A stretch of 64,000 nucleotides of DNA from Gordionus sp. m RMFG-2023 (lineage: Eukaryota > Nematomorpha > Gordioida > Chordodea > Parachordodidae): assembly GCF_954871325.1 (NCBI RefSeq), contig NC_088775.1:56521561-56585560 (forward strand), in the 5' to 3' direction. Below the pieces are notes generated by a model. That model did no database searches. It saw only the letters and a list, made by a program, of their open reading frames with translations, and was not told where the DNA came from. Shown piece by piece: positions 11,846 through 24,800 of this stretch (positions within the stretch are counted from its first letter, which is position 1; every line of letters begins with the position of its first letter). The position numbers and the translations under genes are program-made.

Positions 11846-14800
11846 TCTCATTTATCCCCAATCTATCTGGTTTCGATCGTATTCTTTTGGGATATCGATC
11901 TTGACTTGTATCTTCTTCCTCCCTCTCCTTTAGATTCATTTCATCGTTATTTTTTATTACATCCTCTTTGTTTACTATTTCTTCGGTTTTCTCTTCTACT
12001 TCAGTTCTCTCTTCTAATTCGTATTCTTCAATTAATATATTTTCGGTTCTTTTCCTTAATTAGTCTGTATGACGTATAATCGTATTACCAGCTATACTTA
12101 CTTCATAACGTTGTGATCCGAGTATGCCTTTAATAATGGCTTCTTCCCATTTTTTTTCTTTATTATTGTTAAGCGACCAAATTTTTTCATACATCTGGAA
12201 TTTTTGATTGTGGTATTCTAGCTTCTCCTTTTTGTTCCCCGTTCGAATATTTGATCTAACAATCCTCTAGGTTTAAATTTTAGTAATATTTCAGCGGGAC
12301 TTTGTTTAGTTTCTGTCCCTGGTGTATTTGTGTAATTGTAGAGAAAAATAGCTAGACTGGTTTCTAAATCCCTCTCGTTTCTTTTATTCATACTCTGTTT
12401 AAAAGTTCGAACTAAGTGTTCGGCCATGCCGTTTGTCTGAGGATGGTAAGGACTTCCGTGCACTAAATGAATCCCGTTTTATTCACAAAAATCATTGAAA
12501 TCTTTGCTGCTGAATTGGGGTCCGTTATCAGAAACGATTATCTTGGGAAATCCGAATCTTGCAAAAATATTTCTTAATATTTTTATCGTGCTTTCGGTTG
12601 TAGTGCTAGTCATGGGAACTATTTCTGGCCAGCGACTGCTAGCATCTATCACTACCTACCAATAATGATTTTGAAATGGTCCAGCATAATCAATATGTAC
12701 TCGGAGCCATGCTTTTGGTTTTGGCCAATTTTGAATTGCTGTCTTTTGAGGCATATCGTATTGTTCCTGGCATTCTCTACATTTTTCGACCCAGGTTTCT
12801 ATATCATGGTTTATATTAGGCCACCATGCGTATTGTCTTGCTCTCATCTTCATTTTTACCATTCCAATATGTCCTTGACGTATCATGTCTAACACGTTTT
12901 TTCGGTATTGTGTAATATTATCATTTTAGTTCTCCATAATAAACAACCTCTCTCTATTATAATTTCCTCTCTCCTTTGGCTATACTTCTTTAAACATGCA
13001 TCATAGTTTATTGGCTATCCATCTATTGTATATCTGTATACTTAAGAAAGTATATCATCTCGCATTGTTCCTCTTTCAATTTCGCTTGCATTTAAAGGTG
13101 TTTCTCCCACCTGTATTTGATCTAGCGTTTCTTCTTTTGATATTGGAGTTCCCTTTATAGGTAATCTAGATAGCATGTCAGCATTTGCTATTTGCCTACT
13201 ACTTTTGACTTCTATTTCATATTGGTAACCTGCTAATAATAAAGCCCATCTTTGTATTCTGGCAGTAGATGTTGTTGCTATATCTTTTCTTGGATGAAAT
13301 AAACTCATTAATGGCTTAGGGTCTGTTTGTAATGTGAACTTTTTTCCATATATAAATTCTTTGAATTTCGTAACCCCAAATATGATGGCAAGAGCTTCTC
13401 TTTCTATTTGGCTATAATTTTTTTTCAGCTGCATTTAGCGTTCTTGAGGCGAATTCAATTGGTCTCTCCTTGCCCCCTTCTATATGTGATATAACTGCCA
13501 CAATTCCTATGGCTGATGAATCTGTTACTAATATAATGGGTAATTTTGGATTATAATTATGTAATATTGGAGTACTACTTATATCTTGCTTTATTTTTTT
13601 ATACGCGTCTTTGCATTTATTAGTCCATCTCCAAACAACTGCTTTTTCTAATAATTTGTATAATGGTTTGGATTTGGCTGCAAAATTTGAAATAAATTTT
13701 TAATAGTATGTTGCTGACCCTAGAAATGACTGTAATTGTTTCAAATTTGTTGGTTCTGGTGCTTTTTTTACTGCCTCAGTATTTCTTTCGGTAGTTGTAA
13801 TTCCGTTTTTTGAAATATTGTATCCTAGGTATTCGACATTTTGTTTGAAAAATTTACATTTTTCTATTTTTAGCTTGATTCCATTTTCATCTAGACATTT
13901 TAGTACCTTTTTTTAATTTGTTTCGTGTTTCTCTCTATTTTTCCCGGTTATTATAATATCCAAGCTACTCCTTCAAAACTTTTAATAAATTCTCGATGGC
14001 TCGTTGAAATATTGCTGGAGAAGACGATATACCAAAAGATAGTTTTGTATATTTAAATAATCCTCTATGAGTATTGATTACAAGATATTTTTGAGACTCT
14101 ACCCCCACTTTAATTTGAAAATAGGCATCTGAGAGATCCAATATTGAAAATTTCTCTCCTTTTCCCAAATTGGCTAATAAATCTTGGATTCTTGGTAATC
14201 AATATTAATATTTTGATTTATAGTTCTTTTAAAATCCCCGCAAATTCTTAATGTTTTATCTTTCTTTTGAACAATTATTATGGGTGATGTATAAAGTGAA
14301 TGATTAATTTTCTCTATTACTCTTATTTTTTGCAATCTATCTAAATCTTCAACTTTATCTTTTAATGTGTATGGTACGGGACGTGATTTACAGAAAATTG
14401 GTTTCTCGTTTTTCATATATATTTGTGCCTTAAAATTTTTCAAGCAGCCTTATTCTTTGGTAAATAAATGAGGAAATTCATTTTGTATTAATATTATTTA
14501 TTTGTATGGTCCCTTCAGGTAATTCAGTCATTTTGGGAAATTTAGTTATCCAATTTCTTCCAATTAGATTTTTGGTAAATCCTTTTGTAATTATGAGAGG
14601 TAGTTCTAATGTTCGCCCTTTATATTGTACTTTTACTACAGTCTGACCTAATAGTAGTATATTAGTTACTGTATAGCTTTTAAGTTTTAGCATGCAATTT
14701 GTTAATTCAAGACGATTAAGTTTATTTTTCCAATCTATTTCGTTAATTATGCTTATCCCAGCTCCAGTATCTAATTCCATTCTGATATCGCTGTTGTTTA

Positions 14801-15573
14801 TTTTGACATCCATCCAAAATTCTGGATTATATTCGTTTGTTTTATTATTAATAAAATTCACTATTTCTTTTCAACATGAAAAGACAATTTTCTCTTCTGT
14901 GGTTTCCGCCGCAGGAGTAGCATGGATTTGATTTTTGTAGCTCGCATTATAATAATTATATGATTTTGATAGTGTATCATTATTAAATTTTTTAATTTTA
15001 TTTATATTATCATTATGTTCCTCTTCTAAATGATTGATTTTAGTTTCATCATTTTGTAATAATTTTGTATTTTTATTGCTGTTTCTACTGCAGTAGCTAT
15101 CTGAATAGCTTTATTTATGTCTATATCGTCTTCGGATAGTAATCTTTGTAAAATTTTTGAATTTTTTATTCCGAATATAAATTTATCTCTTAATGCAGTA
15201 TTTAAATATTCCCCAAAATCACAAGTCGTTGCTAATTTTCGTAGATTTTGTATATAGTCTATTAGTTTTTCATCATTTTGTTAATTATATTGATAAAAAT
15301 TATATCTCTCTACTATTATATTAGGTTTGGGATGAAAATGTTTGATTAAAATATTATGTATTTCGAATACCTCTTTGTTTCCCGGAATATCAGGTGCACA
15401 TAAATTTACCAGTATTTTGTAAGTATCACACCCTATTGTTGTTAATCAGAGATTTTTCATGTGATAATGTTAAACTTGGTTGTGTGTTTTAAATTCTTGA
15501 AATAAGTTGTACCAATCTTTGTAACACAGGTTTGAATCCGTTAGACTTTTTATAGACTGCGCCATTTTTGTAA

Positions 15574-15759
15574 TGTATTTTTAGTAGTAATAAAATATCA
15601 AATCTTTTGTAATGTATTTTTAGTAGTCATAGAATTCTTTCATTTTTTTATTTATTATCCAAAATAAAAATCATAATTTATTATTCAAATTCACATCAAA
15701 TTATATAATAATAAAAATAAACATTTTACAAAAAATAACAAAAACAACAATTTAATACA
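15574..15759 (-). repeat. 5' LTR of the 11662-15759 element
   Basis: It is the second copy of the ~185 bp terminal repeat. Ten bases inside it, at 15555-15564, the minus strand reads TGGCGCAGTC. That matches the tRNA-Ser-type primer-binding site used by 17.6/297-like gypsy elements, which fixes the direction of the element. Confidence 0.85.
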
Positions 15760-17630
15760 TATCACCCAAGACCACACTCCCGAAAATCCAAGTATTTCTA
15801 TCGTCATCGACCCCTCCCCTACCTCATCGTGCGTGGTGCCATCTTATTCAGCTCCGAACTCTTCAGATATAAAGGGAAATAAAATAAATTTATGTAATCT
15901 TTATTCATATTAAAGGTTATGGTACTTTAAAAAAGAAATGGAGTTACTCATTTAAAAAGTTGTAAGGGTAAGGGCGTCACTATTTTTTTTAGAGTAATGT
16001 GGCATGTAACGCAGGTACTTTTTAAATAACGATGAAAGCTCTAATATTTATTATATTTTAAACAATCTAACCCATATCTATATATTAAAGCTAATAGGCA
16101 ATCCTGGCCTTGTATATAGTTTCGATGAAATTAAATAAAACATTTATATTAATTACAAAACTATACTTTAGGTCAAAGAACTTACATTACTTAAATATTA
16201 TAGAATACAGAATAAATAATTTTCACTTTTTGACTATAAATTTTATGTTTTAAATTTTTTAAAGAATTTATTTAAAATACCTTAAATAAAATGAGCCGAA
16301 TAGTCTTTCAAATTGTCGTGATACAATATTATAATTTTTAAAATAACTAAATGGCATTAAAGCCTAAGTCTGTGCCCTGCCCTATTTTGGTTTGTTTTAA
16401 GTGTGTACATCAAATAAATATTATTTGCTATATATATTTTTTTTTATACAAATAAAAAAAAAGTTATTAATTATATAAATCTAAATATCCTCTTTCTTTT
16501 TAGGCTGTTTAAAGGAAGCTCCGTTTAGAAATAAGACAAACCAAAATACGGCCTAACCACTTTTAAAAATAATAATAAAAATATCTAACTCTATTAAGTA
16601 TAATTTCAGTCCGTTTGGAAAAGTATTGATCGGATGCCGATTCAAATCGATCTCGGATTTCACTTGTTAAGCTGGATTGATTAATAAGCGAAGTATTTCG
16701 ACGCCACAAGTCAAAATTCAGTCTAGTCCTGGCCCTTCTACGAAGAAATGACCATAATCTATAGGGGAAAATGTTTAATTAAGATAAGAATATAATATAT
16801 TACACAGATATTCACCTATACATATAAGTATCTGCTAATATTCTATTTGTCAATACCATAGGCCGAAGCCAAATTATTTAAATTACTATAGGTTATTTGA
16901 ACTTTTTGATGCAATTTTAAATTGAATTAGTGCAAATGTTAAACTTAATTTATACTTTATTTGAGTAAATATAACTAATGTTTACTCAAATAAAGGAATA
17001 ATTGTCAAAAAAAAATATATAAATTTAATATTTTTATATTTTATCGTAAAAATTGTTAGTTTTTTCTTATCTGTTTTTTAGACCATTATTTGATTCTTTT
17101 TATATGCTTTAAGAAATAAAAATATATCAAATGAGCAAAAATATGAGATTTTCGGGGACCCCCTTTAATTTTTTTAAAATTTTGTATATAAAGAAATGTT
17201 ATAAGAAATATACAAATTTTAGCTTAGCCTCCCAACATTTATGTCTTCGGAGATCTCGAAATGACAAAAATGACGTATACAATATTCTGCCTTCATTCAA
17301 TTAAACATATCTTAACTCCTTAATTGTAACTAACAAATTTAATATCAAAAATACGTACGGATTATACTTTCAAAAAAAAAAAATTTTTTTATTATTTTTC
17401 CGCTTTTATGGCCATTTTATTAATATATAAGAAAATTTTTGGAAATAATACTACCTTCAATTTTTATAAAAAATTTAGTAGACATTAGTAAACGTCTAGC
17501 TTTTATATTTATAAAAAAAAATCGGTCTGGGATGCGGCCAGCTTCATTCTCAAATTGATAAAAATGATTAGAAAATAGTATAAACGAAAATAATAATCAA
17601 TGGAGGTTTCAATCAATAAAACAAATTCAG
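15760..17630. other. AT-rich stretch without a recognisable gene
   Basis: Translations on both strands give no recognisable protein. Segments around 17150-17290 (GGGGACCCCC, CTTCGGAGATCTCG) loosely resemble 7900-8000 and may be remnants of one old repeat, but I cannot delimit them. Confidence 0.5.
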
Positions 17631-18360
17631 CCATTCCATGTCAAATCGATAATGATTAGACCGGCTTCTTTTAAAATTGTTTAAAATTGCTGGAATTATT
17701 TAAATCGATAACAAAATGAGAAAGCCGTTTATTTTAGTTAGCTAGTACGTACACATAGATCAGATACAGGGCCTTTGTGCAAAAAATGGCGATTTTCGCA
17801 ACTGTAAAATCTTCAAATTGCTTATATCTCAAAAACATTTTAAGGCATGAATTCTATTAAAATGAATATTAATGAAAGAGAATATATAGTTCAAGCAGAT
17901 TTTGCTAAAAATAATGTATTTATGTTCAAGATGAAGTACTAAGTTTTACTGGAATAAAGTGCAAGTTACCATTCATCCTTTTGTAATTTATTATAAGACA
18001 CTTAATAATTTTAAATCATTTAAGTTACGTACCTCTTATTACTTAAAAACTAGGGTAAAGCAATACGGAAGTAAACACTCAAATTAGGGCCAATTATTTT
18101 CTCTTTCGATAGAGCTTTAAAAATTTTTTTTACCTAAATATGATATATTAAATTATAAAATAGTTTTTGAGATATAAGCATTTTAAGATTCAAAAGTCGC
18201 TATTTTTCGCACATTTGATGTCCTGCATATCGGAACCAAGTGCGCTAGCGAGTTAAATTAAACGGCCTTCTGATTTTCTATCTAAATATTTCTATAAATT
18301 TTTAACAATTTTAAAAGGGGTCGGCCCAATAGTGATCGATATGATATGTAATATTCTATG
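17631..18360. mobile_element. long inverted-repeat (MITE-like) element
   Basis: Arms of ~200 bases at 17631-17836 and 18163-18360 are inverted copies. Shared landmarks are CTTATATCTCAAAAAC at the inner edge, GCCGTTTA(T/A)TTTA, TTTTAAAATTGTT, and ATCGAT near the outer edge. The ~325 bp spacer has no coding signal. The arms have diverged visibly, so the element is old. Terminal bases and target duplication are not certain. Confidence 0.65.
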
Positions 18361-18552
18361 GTAACCATGTTCCACTCCACTATTATTGAAAGGCAAATGT
18401 CATATTCCTTTGTACAATCCCTTTCACTTTTTTCCTGCCAACTTATGAGTCAGAACGTTATATCCAAGTCCTACCGGAAATGTTACACATAGAAAATCGT
18501 AAGAAGAGAATCTGGGTAATCTTTCTCTTAATATTTCTTACTTCTCTACATC

Positions 18553-19566
18553 CTAATAATGCTGAAAGAAAAAATAAAACCTATTGTAAAGCCACCGCCT
18601 CCGTACTTCTAGGGCTGTATTCGTGGATCCTCCTTCTCTGTACTCTTCCGCATAATTATTTATTTGTGCTAGTGTCTCGTGGCGAAATGTTCCTACCTGC
18701 TCCAAAGAAAACTCATGTCTTAATAATTCGTACTCACTGCCTAACAGCCCTCTTAAAAGTTCGGACCACCCATCTTCTTGCTCCTCTAGAACAGGTGAAG
18801 TAACAATAGTATGTTCAAAGTTATAATCAGTTATTGAGGTTTGGGGATCATTAAAATCGTAAATATCCACGGAACTAGATAACGTTATTGGTATTTGTAT
18901 ATGATGTGAAGTAGAGGAAGAAGGGGTTTGATAAGGTGTGTGATTATTTGATGCGAATATAGTATCAAAATCAATAAGGAGAGGGGTATTTTGGTTAAGG
19001 GAAGACGAGTTAATAATTTCTTCAAGTGAATCGATATCGTTTACAGCAAATTTATCATCGTTTGATATAGGTTTGTTAGGTATTCCAGTATTTCGTTTTA
19101 GATAATTTGTAAATCCATCGAAATTAATTTCAATATCAGTATTTACAATGTCATTCGCATTGCCAATAAAACTATGGTCACCAATGACCCGATCATTCTC
19201 TAAGATAATATTATCGTTTATAGAAAGAATTTTATTCCTATTATCATTCGTAGAATCACTGATGCAACTTAACTTATCATATGCACCTTTTCTAGGGCCT
19301 AGATCTTTCGCCAAAGGATTAAAGCCATGCAAATCTACATGCCCTTTTTTTGAGCATTCATCATCATCAGCCTTATCAGAATGTAAAGTTTTTGTTGATG
19401 AAATGTGAAATTCGAAATTATTAAAAACCAATCGGTTCCAAGCATTTGACCTTGCAAAGTATAAGGGGTCTGTGTCCCGAATATCAGGCAATATTCTAAC
19501 TAGGGCAGACAGGGTGCTAGAATATATGGGAATATTTTTATTAGAATTAGAACATTTAGAGATAAA
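18553..19566 (-). CDS. unrecognised protein, large open exon
   Basis: The frame is open for about 337 codons, from 19566 down to a stop at 18553-18555, unusually long for this AT-rich DNA. There is no ATG near the start. A possible acceptor, TATATTCTAG, precedes codons for TLSALVRILPDIRDTDP at about 19517, so this may be a downstream exon. The protein is acidic and rich in Asn, Asp and Ser in its middle (for example NDNRNKILSINDN), which suggests disorder. The C-terminal ~80 residues look folded and helical (WSELLRGLLGSEYELLRHEF, then LEVRRRWLYNRFYFFFQHY). I recognise no family. It could be a host gene exon or part of an unidentified mobile element. The minus-strand text just before the stop resembles a splice acceptor (TTTTATTTTTTCTTTCAG), so the true C terminus may differ. 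Confidence 0.55.
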   Translation of the reverse strand, partial: FISKCSNSNKNIPIYSSTLSALVRILPDIRDTDPLYFARSNAWNRLVFNNFEFHISSTKTLHSDKADDDECSKKGHVDLHGFNPLAKDLGPRKGAYDKLSCISDSTNDNRNKILSINDNIILENDRVIGDHSFIGNANDIVNTDIEINFDGFTNYLKRNTGIPNKPISNDDKFAVNDIDSLEEIINSSSLNQNTPLLIDFDTIFASNNHTPYQTPSSSTSHHIQIPITLSSSVDIYDFNDPQTSITDYNFEHTIVTSPVLEEQEDGWSELLRGLLGSEYELLRHEFSLEQVGTFRHETLAQINNYAEEYREGGSTNTALEVRRRWLYNRFYFFFQHY

Positions 19567-19887
19567 TCACAATATTTGAAGATTATTAAAATTAGTATAA
19601 AAATTGCTTAATCACCTTCTCCTTACTATTTATCAGAGACCTGCAGACCCAGCCCAGGTATCTATCTGTAAAATGGCATGATTTATCTGGGCTGATTTAT
19701 AAGAAATTTTAGGACTTTGTCAATATTAGTCAGATTGGATATCAGGGTCGATATTTATCGTATTAAAAAGCGGATCGGTCAAATATATTTAAAAAAAACC
19801 ATATATCAATGTTGTGGTTCATTTTATTATTATATATATTAATTATTTTTCTTAATATATAAAGGGCGTTTCAATATCACTTTTTGG

Positions 19888-20100
19888 TAGTTTTGTTAAA
19901 CGGCTCATTTGTGCCGACTTATAAAAACGGCTTACTCAATATTTTAGCCAGAAGTGCCAAAGCCTCAGGATTTCGATATATGTTTGGACCTTTGTTCTTT
20001 CTATGAGCAAAATCTTCAGGCTTGGGTAATATTTTTCTGGATGAAGTATTGAGTTAGCCGTTTTTAAAAATCGCCTAAAACGAGCCGTTTAACAACACTA
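19888..20100. mobile_element. 213 bp hAT-type MITE
   Basis: CTTTTTGG flanks it exactly on both sides (19880-19887 and 20101-20108). It begins TAGTTTTGTTAAACGGCTC and its inverted right end reads TAGTGTTGTTAAACGGCTC. The inverted arms continue through AAAACGGCT and CTCAATA. It has no coding capacity. Its termini match those of the palindrome at 49208-53412 and nearly those of the complete hAT at 21828-25110. Confidence 0.88.
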
Positions 20101-20206
20101 CTTTTTGGAGGCCGATCCGATATTAAATTGAGAGAGGATTGTAGATCTGATACCACATCTGATTGTATTTTATTTAATTATTTAATGCGCATACTCTACT
20201 TTTTAG

Positions 20207-20283
20207 CAGAGTTGTTAATCGCTACTTTTAAAAGTAGCGCGCTCTTAGCTACTATTTTTTAAATGTAGCTTTAGCTACTTTTT
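20207..20283 (+). mobile_element. solitary hAT end
   Basis: It begins CAGAGTTGTTAATCGCTACT and continues with TTTAAAAGTAGCGCGCT. It is the near-match of the inverted right end of the hAT at 21828-25110. No partner end with a matching 8 bp duplication was found, so this is either a truncated copy or one end of an element whose other end has decayed. Confidence 0.6.
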
Positions 20284-20465
20284 ATAAAAAATTATAAATA
20301 TTAAAATATAGTTAGTTATGATTATAAAAAAATTTATGTAATAAAAATAAATATTTATGGTAATTTGTTAACTATCTGCCGTGGTACATATATATGATAT
20401 CTCTGATAACTCCACTATTAGAGCATCTTTCATTACTTTAAAGTTATCTGCTAATTTATTCATTA

Positions 20466-21166
20466 GTGTATGGCGACATAAAATTGTTGTACCAGGGGGG
20501 ATGGATCAGCTACGCAAACAGGAAATTTTTTATAAATCTGTGTTATCATAAATCAGATTTTGGTATAGCAGCTGAATGGCATTTTTCAGCTACATACCAT
20601 GGAAAAGGTCCATGTGAGGGCCTTGGCATAACATTAAAAAGATTAGCAGCACGTTCAAGCCTTCAGCGCATCAGTTCTGGACACATTTTAACGCCAGTTG
20701 ATTTATATCGATTTGCAAAACAAAACATGCCATCAGTAAATTTTACATATATAACCAATGAACAATACAATTTACGAGAAAGATTCAATTTAGCTCGTCC
20801 CATTCCAGGAACTCGGGAAATACATGCTGTATTTCCTTTGAGTTTAAGTAAACTTAAATCAAAAATATATTCATATGCAGAGGACTTTTAAATTAACAAT
20901 ATCTCAAATGCCGAAAATTTGTCATTTTCAATTTGACTTTTGCAGATATTAAAGGATTCGTAACATGTGTTTATGACGATTTTTGGTGGTTAGCAATTAC
21001 TGAAGAGATATATATTTCCTTTTTACATCGCCATAGACCATCGCCATCTTTCTTTTACCCCACAATTGCGGAAAAAATATGGTTACCCATTAATGAAATA
21101 ATAACAATAGTAGATCCTATTACAGTGATAGGACATATATACAAAATTATCAAGAAATTCTATTAA
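20466..21166 (+). pseudogene. decayed gene for an uncharacterised conserved invertebrate protein
   Basis: The first part (20466-20891) contains NLCYHKSDFGIAAEWHFSAT and HGKGPCEGLG, then TLKRLAARSSLQ. I recall this DFGxxAEWHFxATxHGKG signature from many uncharacterised invertebrate proteins. The second part (about 20939-21166) has CVYDDFWWLA, SFLHRHRPSPSFFYP and IWLPINEI, which follow in the same order in those proteins. In the alternative frame the bases just before 20505 read DGSA, the motif expected upstream of ANRKFFINLC, so a frame change near 20505 is likely. Between the two parts there is either a short intron (TTTTGCAG acceptor at about 20938) or decay. Function is unknown. It lies among hAT ends and may have been cargo or a neighbour. 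Confidence 0.55.
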
Positions 21167-21827
21167 TAAGCTCAAAATGGGATAAGATTAAAACAAGAGG
21201 TATTTATTTTTATATTGTTTGTGTATAAAATTTTAAAATATGTTTATTTTACAATATAGCGTCCTAATAAAATCATATCTGTAGGGGCTGCCTGCTTACA
21301 TATCGCCCCAGGACATCATTCTTGGTTATACTCAATTGATTTTTTAATTTTAATCACAATACTATTCATATTTTTACTAAAAATTATATATTATAAAAAA
21401 AATTTAATATAACGCCATCTATATTGCATTTTTCTATTTATAAAAATAATAAAAATTCAAATAAAATTTAAAAACAAAAATGGCTATCGAGATTTTTTAT
21501 TAAATCGTTTAATATAAAGGTAAAAAACATTTTTAGTGAATATCAACACCCAAAAAAATCCCTTCCTAACAATGTTAATTTTTTATTTATGGGAAATAAG
21601 AAAACACTTGAAATTTTTTAATTTTTTTTTTATATTTTCCAACGTAAAATTTTAAGGGCTTTAAAATGGTATTTTGAACTCTATCTTAAGTATTTTTTAA
21701 AATAGCAAGATTTAATGAAATCACGCACTTCGTTTTCCACTTTGAAAGTGTATATCTTTGGATCTGGTTGAGCTAGTACTCTAAAATTTTGATTTTATTA
21801 ACATTTACAACATAAATAACTAACTTA

Positions 21828-24800
21828 CAGTGTTGTTAAAATAGCGCGCTACTTTTTCCAGTAGCGGTAGCTAGAGCGCGCTACTTTTTTTAAAAAAGAG
21901 CGATAAAGGTAGCTCGCTACTAATTTAGAAAGTAGCGAAGTAGCGCTTTCAATTTTACATAATAAATACATCTAAAAATTATTAAAATATATTTTTTATA
22001 AAATCTAAAATTATAATCCTTTTATTTAATTTAATTTTGAATTAAATTTATATTTAAAAATATATATTATTGTTATATATTAGATATAAACAGTTGTTAA
22101 ATAGCAATCTGTATTTAATTTATATTTCGCGCATTCATTAAATTATATATTTTTGAAATTCCGTTATTGGTATGTCCTTGCTTTTATCTTATTTTATATT
22201 TCATTTTACATTTTATATTAAGCATTATAAATCTTGTTATGTGTGAGATTGTTGAAGATATTGAAATTTCTTTGGAAAATGAGCAAAATATAGATGATCC
22301 TTTCCCAAAATTCAAGAAATACTTTAACCTTGAAGAAAAAATTAATACTGGATATCGGTTTCGGTGCAAGATGTGCCGCAAAATTATCTCTTCAAATCAT
22401 ACGAGCAGCTTCAATTTGAAAAAACATTTAAAGGTAATATATTAAACAAATTTAATATCAATGTGTAGGCGAATCTTTAATTTTTAAAATAAATTAAAAT
22501 CAAAAATCAATCATTTTTTTTATATATTCATAAATTTTATCTAAATTTAAAACTTTTTAAAATAGTTATTTCAATCATTTTTATGTACTTATCTCCTACA
22601 TAATTTTCATTCTAAGTGTTTTATAATTTTACACTGTGCACACTTCAAATTATAAAGAGATTGAAAAATATCTCAAAAGTTTTGAGGTAATGGAAGAAGA
22701 TAAACCCACTTCCAAATCAAATTTAATACAAACAAAATTAACCAATTCGGATTCATCAACACCTGGTGTATCCCAAAAATTGGCTGACAAAGTCATTATG
22801 AACTTTATAAAAGATACAGTTCAACCATTATCCTTGGTGGATAATGATTCTTTTATAAAGATGATAAACACTTTTTCTCCACGGACCAAGATATTTTGTC
22901 GGCAGACATTGATGGCAAGAATTTTGGAGAGTTTTAAGGAAATGAAAGAATCTTTTATATTAAATCTATCAGATGTCTCCTACGTCTGTACAACGGCAGA
23001 TTGCTGGACTCACAATAGAAGGTAAAAATGTTTACTTTCTGATTTATAATATATAATATTTTTAGAGCTTATTTAGGAGTAACTGCACATTGGATTGATC
23101 CTAAAAATCTTAAACGAAAATCTGTAGCGTTAGCTCTAAAGAGAATAATTGGCTGTGACTTATGACATTCTAGCCAATATTATTGCAGAATCCATAGGTC
23201 TTACAAAATTCAAAACAAGGTTTGTAAGATGATTATGGATAATGGGTCTAATTTCCTGATAGCCTTCAGGTTTTAAATTTATTATAATTTTTTTATAATA
23301 TGATATAAATAATATAGAATATTTGGGGAAGATAATAATAATAACAATACTAGTAATATTCCTGATAAAAATATTGAAGATGGAGAACAAGAAGAGGATG
23401 ATGAAATGGAGTTTGAGATAATTGATGTTCATGACATCCTTGGTTTTAAATTATTTTATATTTAATTTTTCACCAATATAAAATAAAATTTATAATATTT
23501 AGGATATTCAATAAAGTCTTCTATGTTACCTAGCCGTCATCGTTGTTCCTGTCACAACCTAAATTTAGTTGCAACAGTGGATGCTGAAGAAGCATTATTA
23601 AATGAGGATTTTAAAAGAGTATCAAGATCTACAATTTCTAAATGCCAAGCTCTTTGGAATAAACAAAATAAGTCATCAAAGACGTCTGATATTTTCAAAA
23701 AAAATAGGACGTTATTTATTGACACCAAACACTACAAGATGGAATAGTGTTTACAATGCTATGAAACTTTTAGCATTGTTTCTAGATGAGAAAAAAATGG
23801 AAATGAATTATATATTGGATCAAATGGGAATACAGTATTTTAATGTGGAGGAGCATACTTTTATTAAAGAATATACTGAAGTATTTTTAATTAATAAATA
23901 ATATTATATTATATTTAACCATTTTAATTTTTTAGGTTATGCAATATGTTGCTGCCTCACTTAAAATCTTAGAAGGGCAAGATAATATGAGCATGGGATA
24001 TTATGTGCCCACACTGAGTATATTAATTACCAAGCTCAAAAGAATCAATAATCTAAAATTCTGCCAACCACTGGTAGAGTCTATGCTAAAAGGCATTGAG
24101 AAAAGGTCAAAACTTTATTTTTATTTACTATTATACAATTATATAAAATGAATGATTTATTGCTTGATTAGCCATAATTTAAATTGGCTTAATTTACAAC
24201 ACAATCTATAATATTAATATATAGTAATTATTAATTAATATAAAATTCAAAATTAATATATTATTAAATACCTTGTGTATAATAATTATATTTTTTAAAT
24301 TTTTATTTACCATAATTTATTGCTATTTTAATATTTTTTTTATAAATGAATCTAAATCTCAGATAAATTTAAATTTTAAAAATTAAAATGGTATTCTTCT
24401 TTTTTTATAATAAATACAATCGCTTTATATAAATTAGATTTCCAGATCTGTATGATGATGATAATGTAATAGCTATCGTTCATCCTAGTTTCAAGTTAAA
24501 TTGGCCATACATTAATTTGACTGAATCTAAAGGGCAACTTGATAGGCTGATGGTAACGTTAAAAAATGGCATGCCTAACCACGATACTATAGCAAGATCG
24601 AAACCGCAGCCTTCCATAGAAGATTTTTTTGAAATAAATAATAATAATAATAATATTATTGAACCTGCTTTTTTTAAATCTAAAAAAACAAATTTAAATA
24701 TTTTTGATGATTTTTTTCATATAAAAAGTTTGTTTATTAAATTTAATACTGCGTTGCCCTCAAGTGCTAGTGCTGAACGATTATTTAGTATGGCAAAGCT

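Larger units (their letters stand above)
11662..15759 (-). mobile_element. Ty3/gypsy LTR retrotransposon fossil
   Basis: It is read on the minus strand between two ~185 bp direct LTRs. In element order it holds a gag-side remnant (about 15550-14900), an aspartic protease region with the LDTGA motif (about 14860-14480), reverse transcriptase (about 14440-13700, with ILDLSDAYFQI and LSFGISSSPAIFQ), RNase H (about 13600-13040) and integrase (about 12990-12220, with a HPQTNGMAE-type core end). The LTRs differ at only about 3% of positions, suggesting a fairly recent insertion. The coding region is nevertheless broken in at least half a dozen places, and the element is short for its family. Confidence 0.9.

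Noticed and set aside
15520-15570. tRNA-like sequence (GGTTTGAATCC) beside the LTR
   Set aside because: There is no cloverleaf around it. The nearby tRNA-complementary bases are the primer-binding site of the retroelement.
18480-19408. Plus-strand ORFs overlapping the orphan exon
   Set aside because: They are shorter shadows of the minus-strand frame and lack sensible composition.
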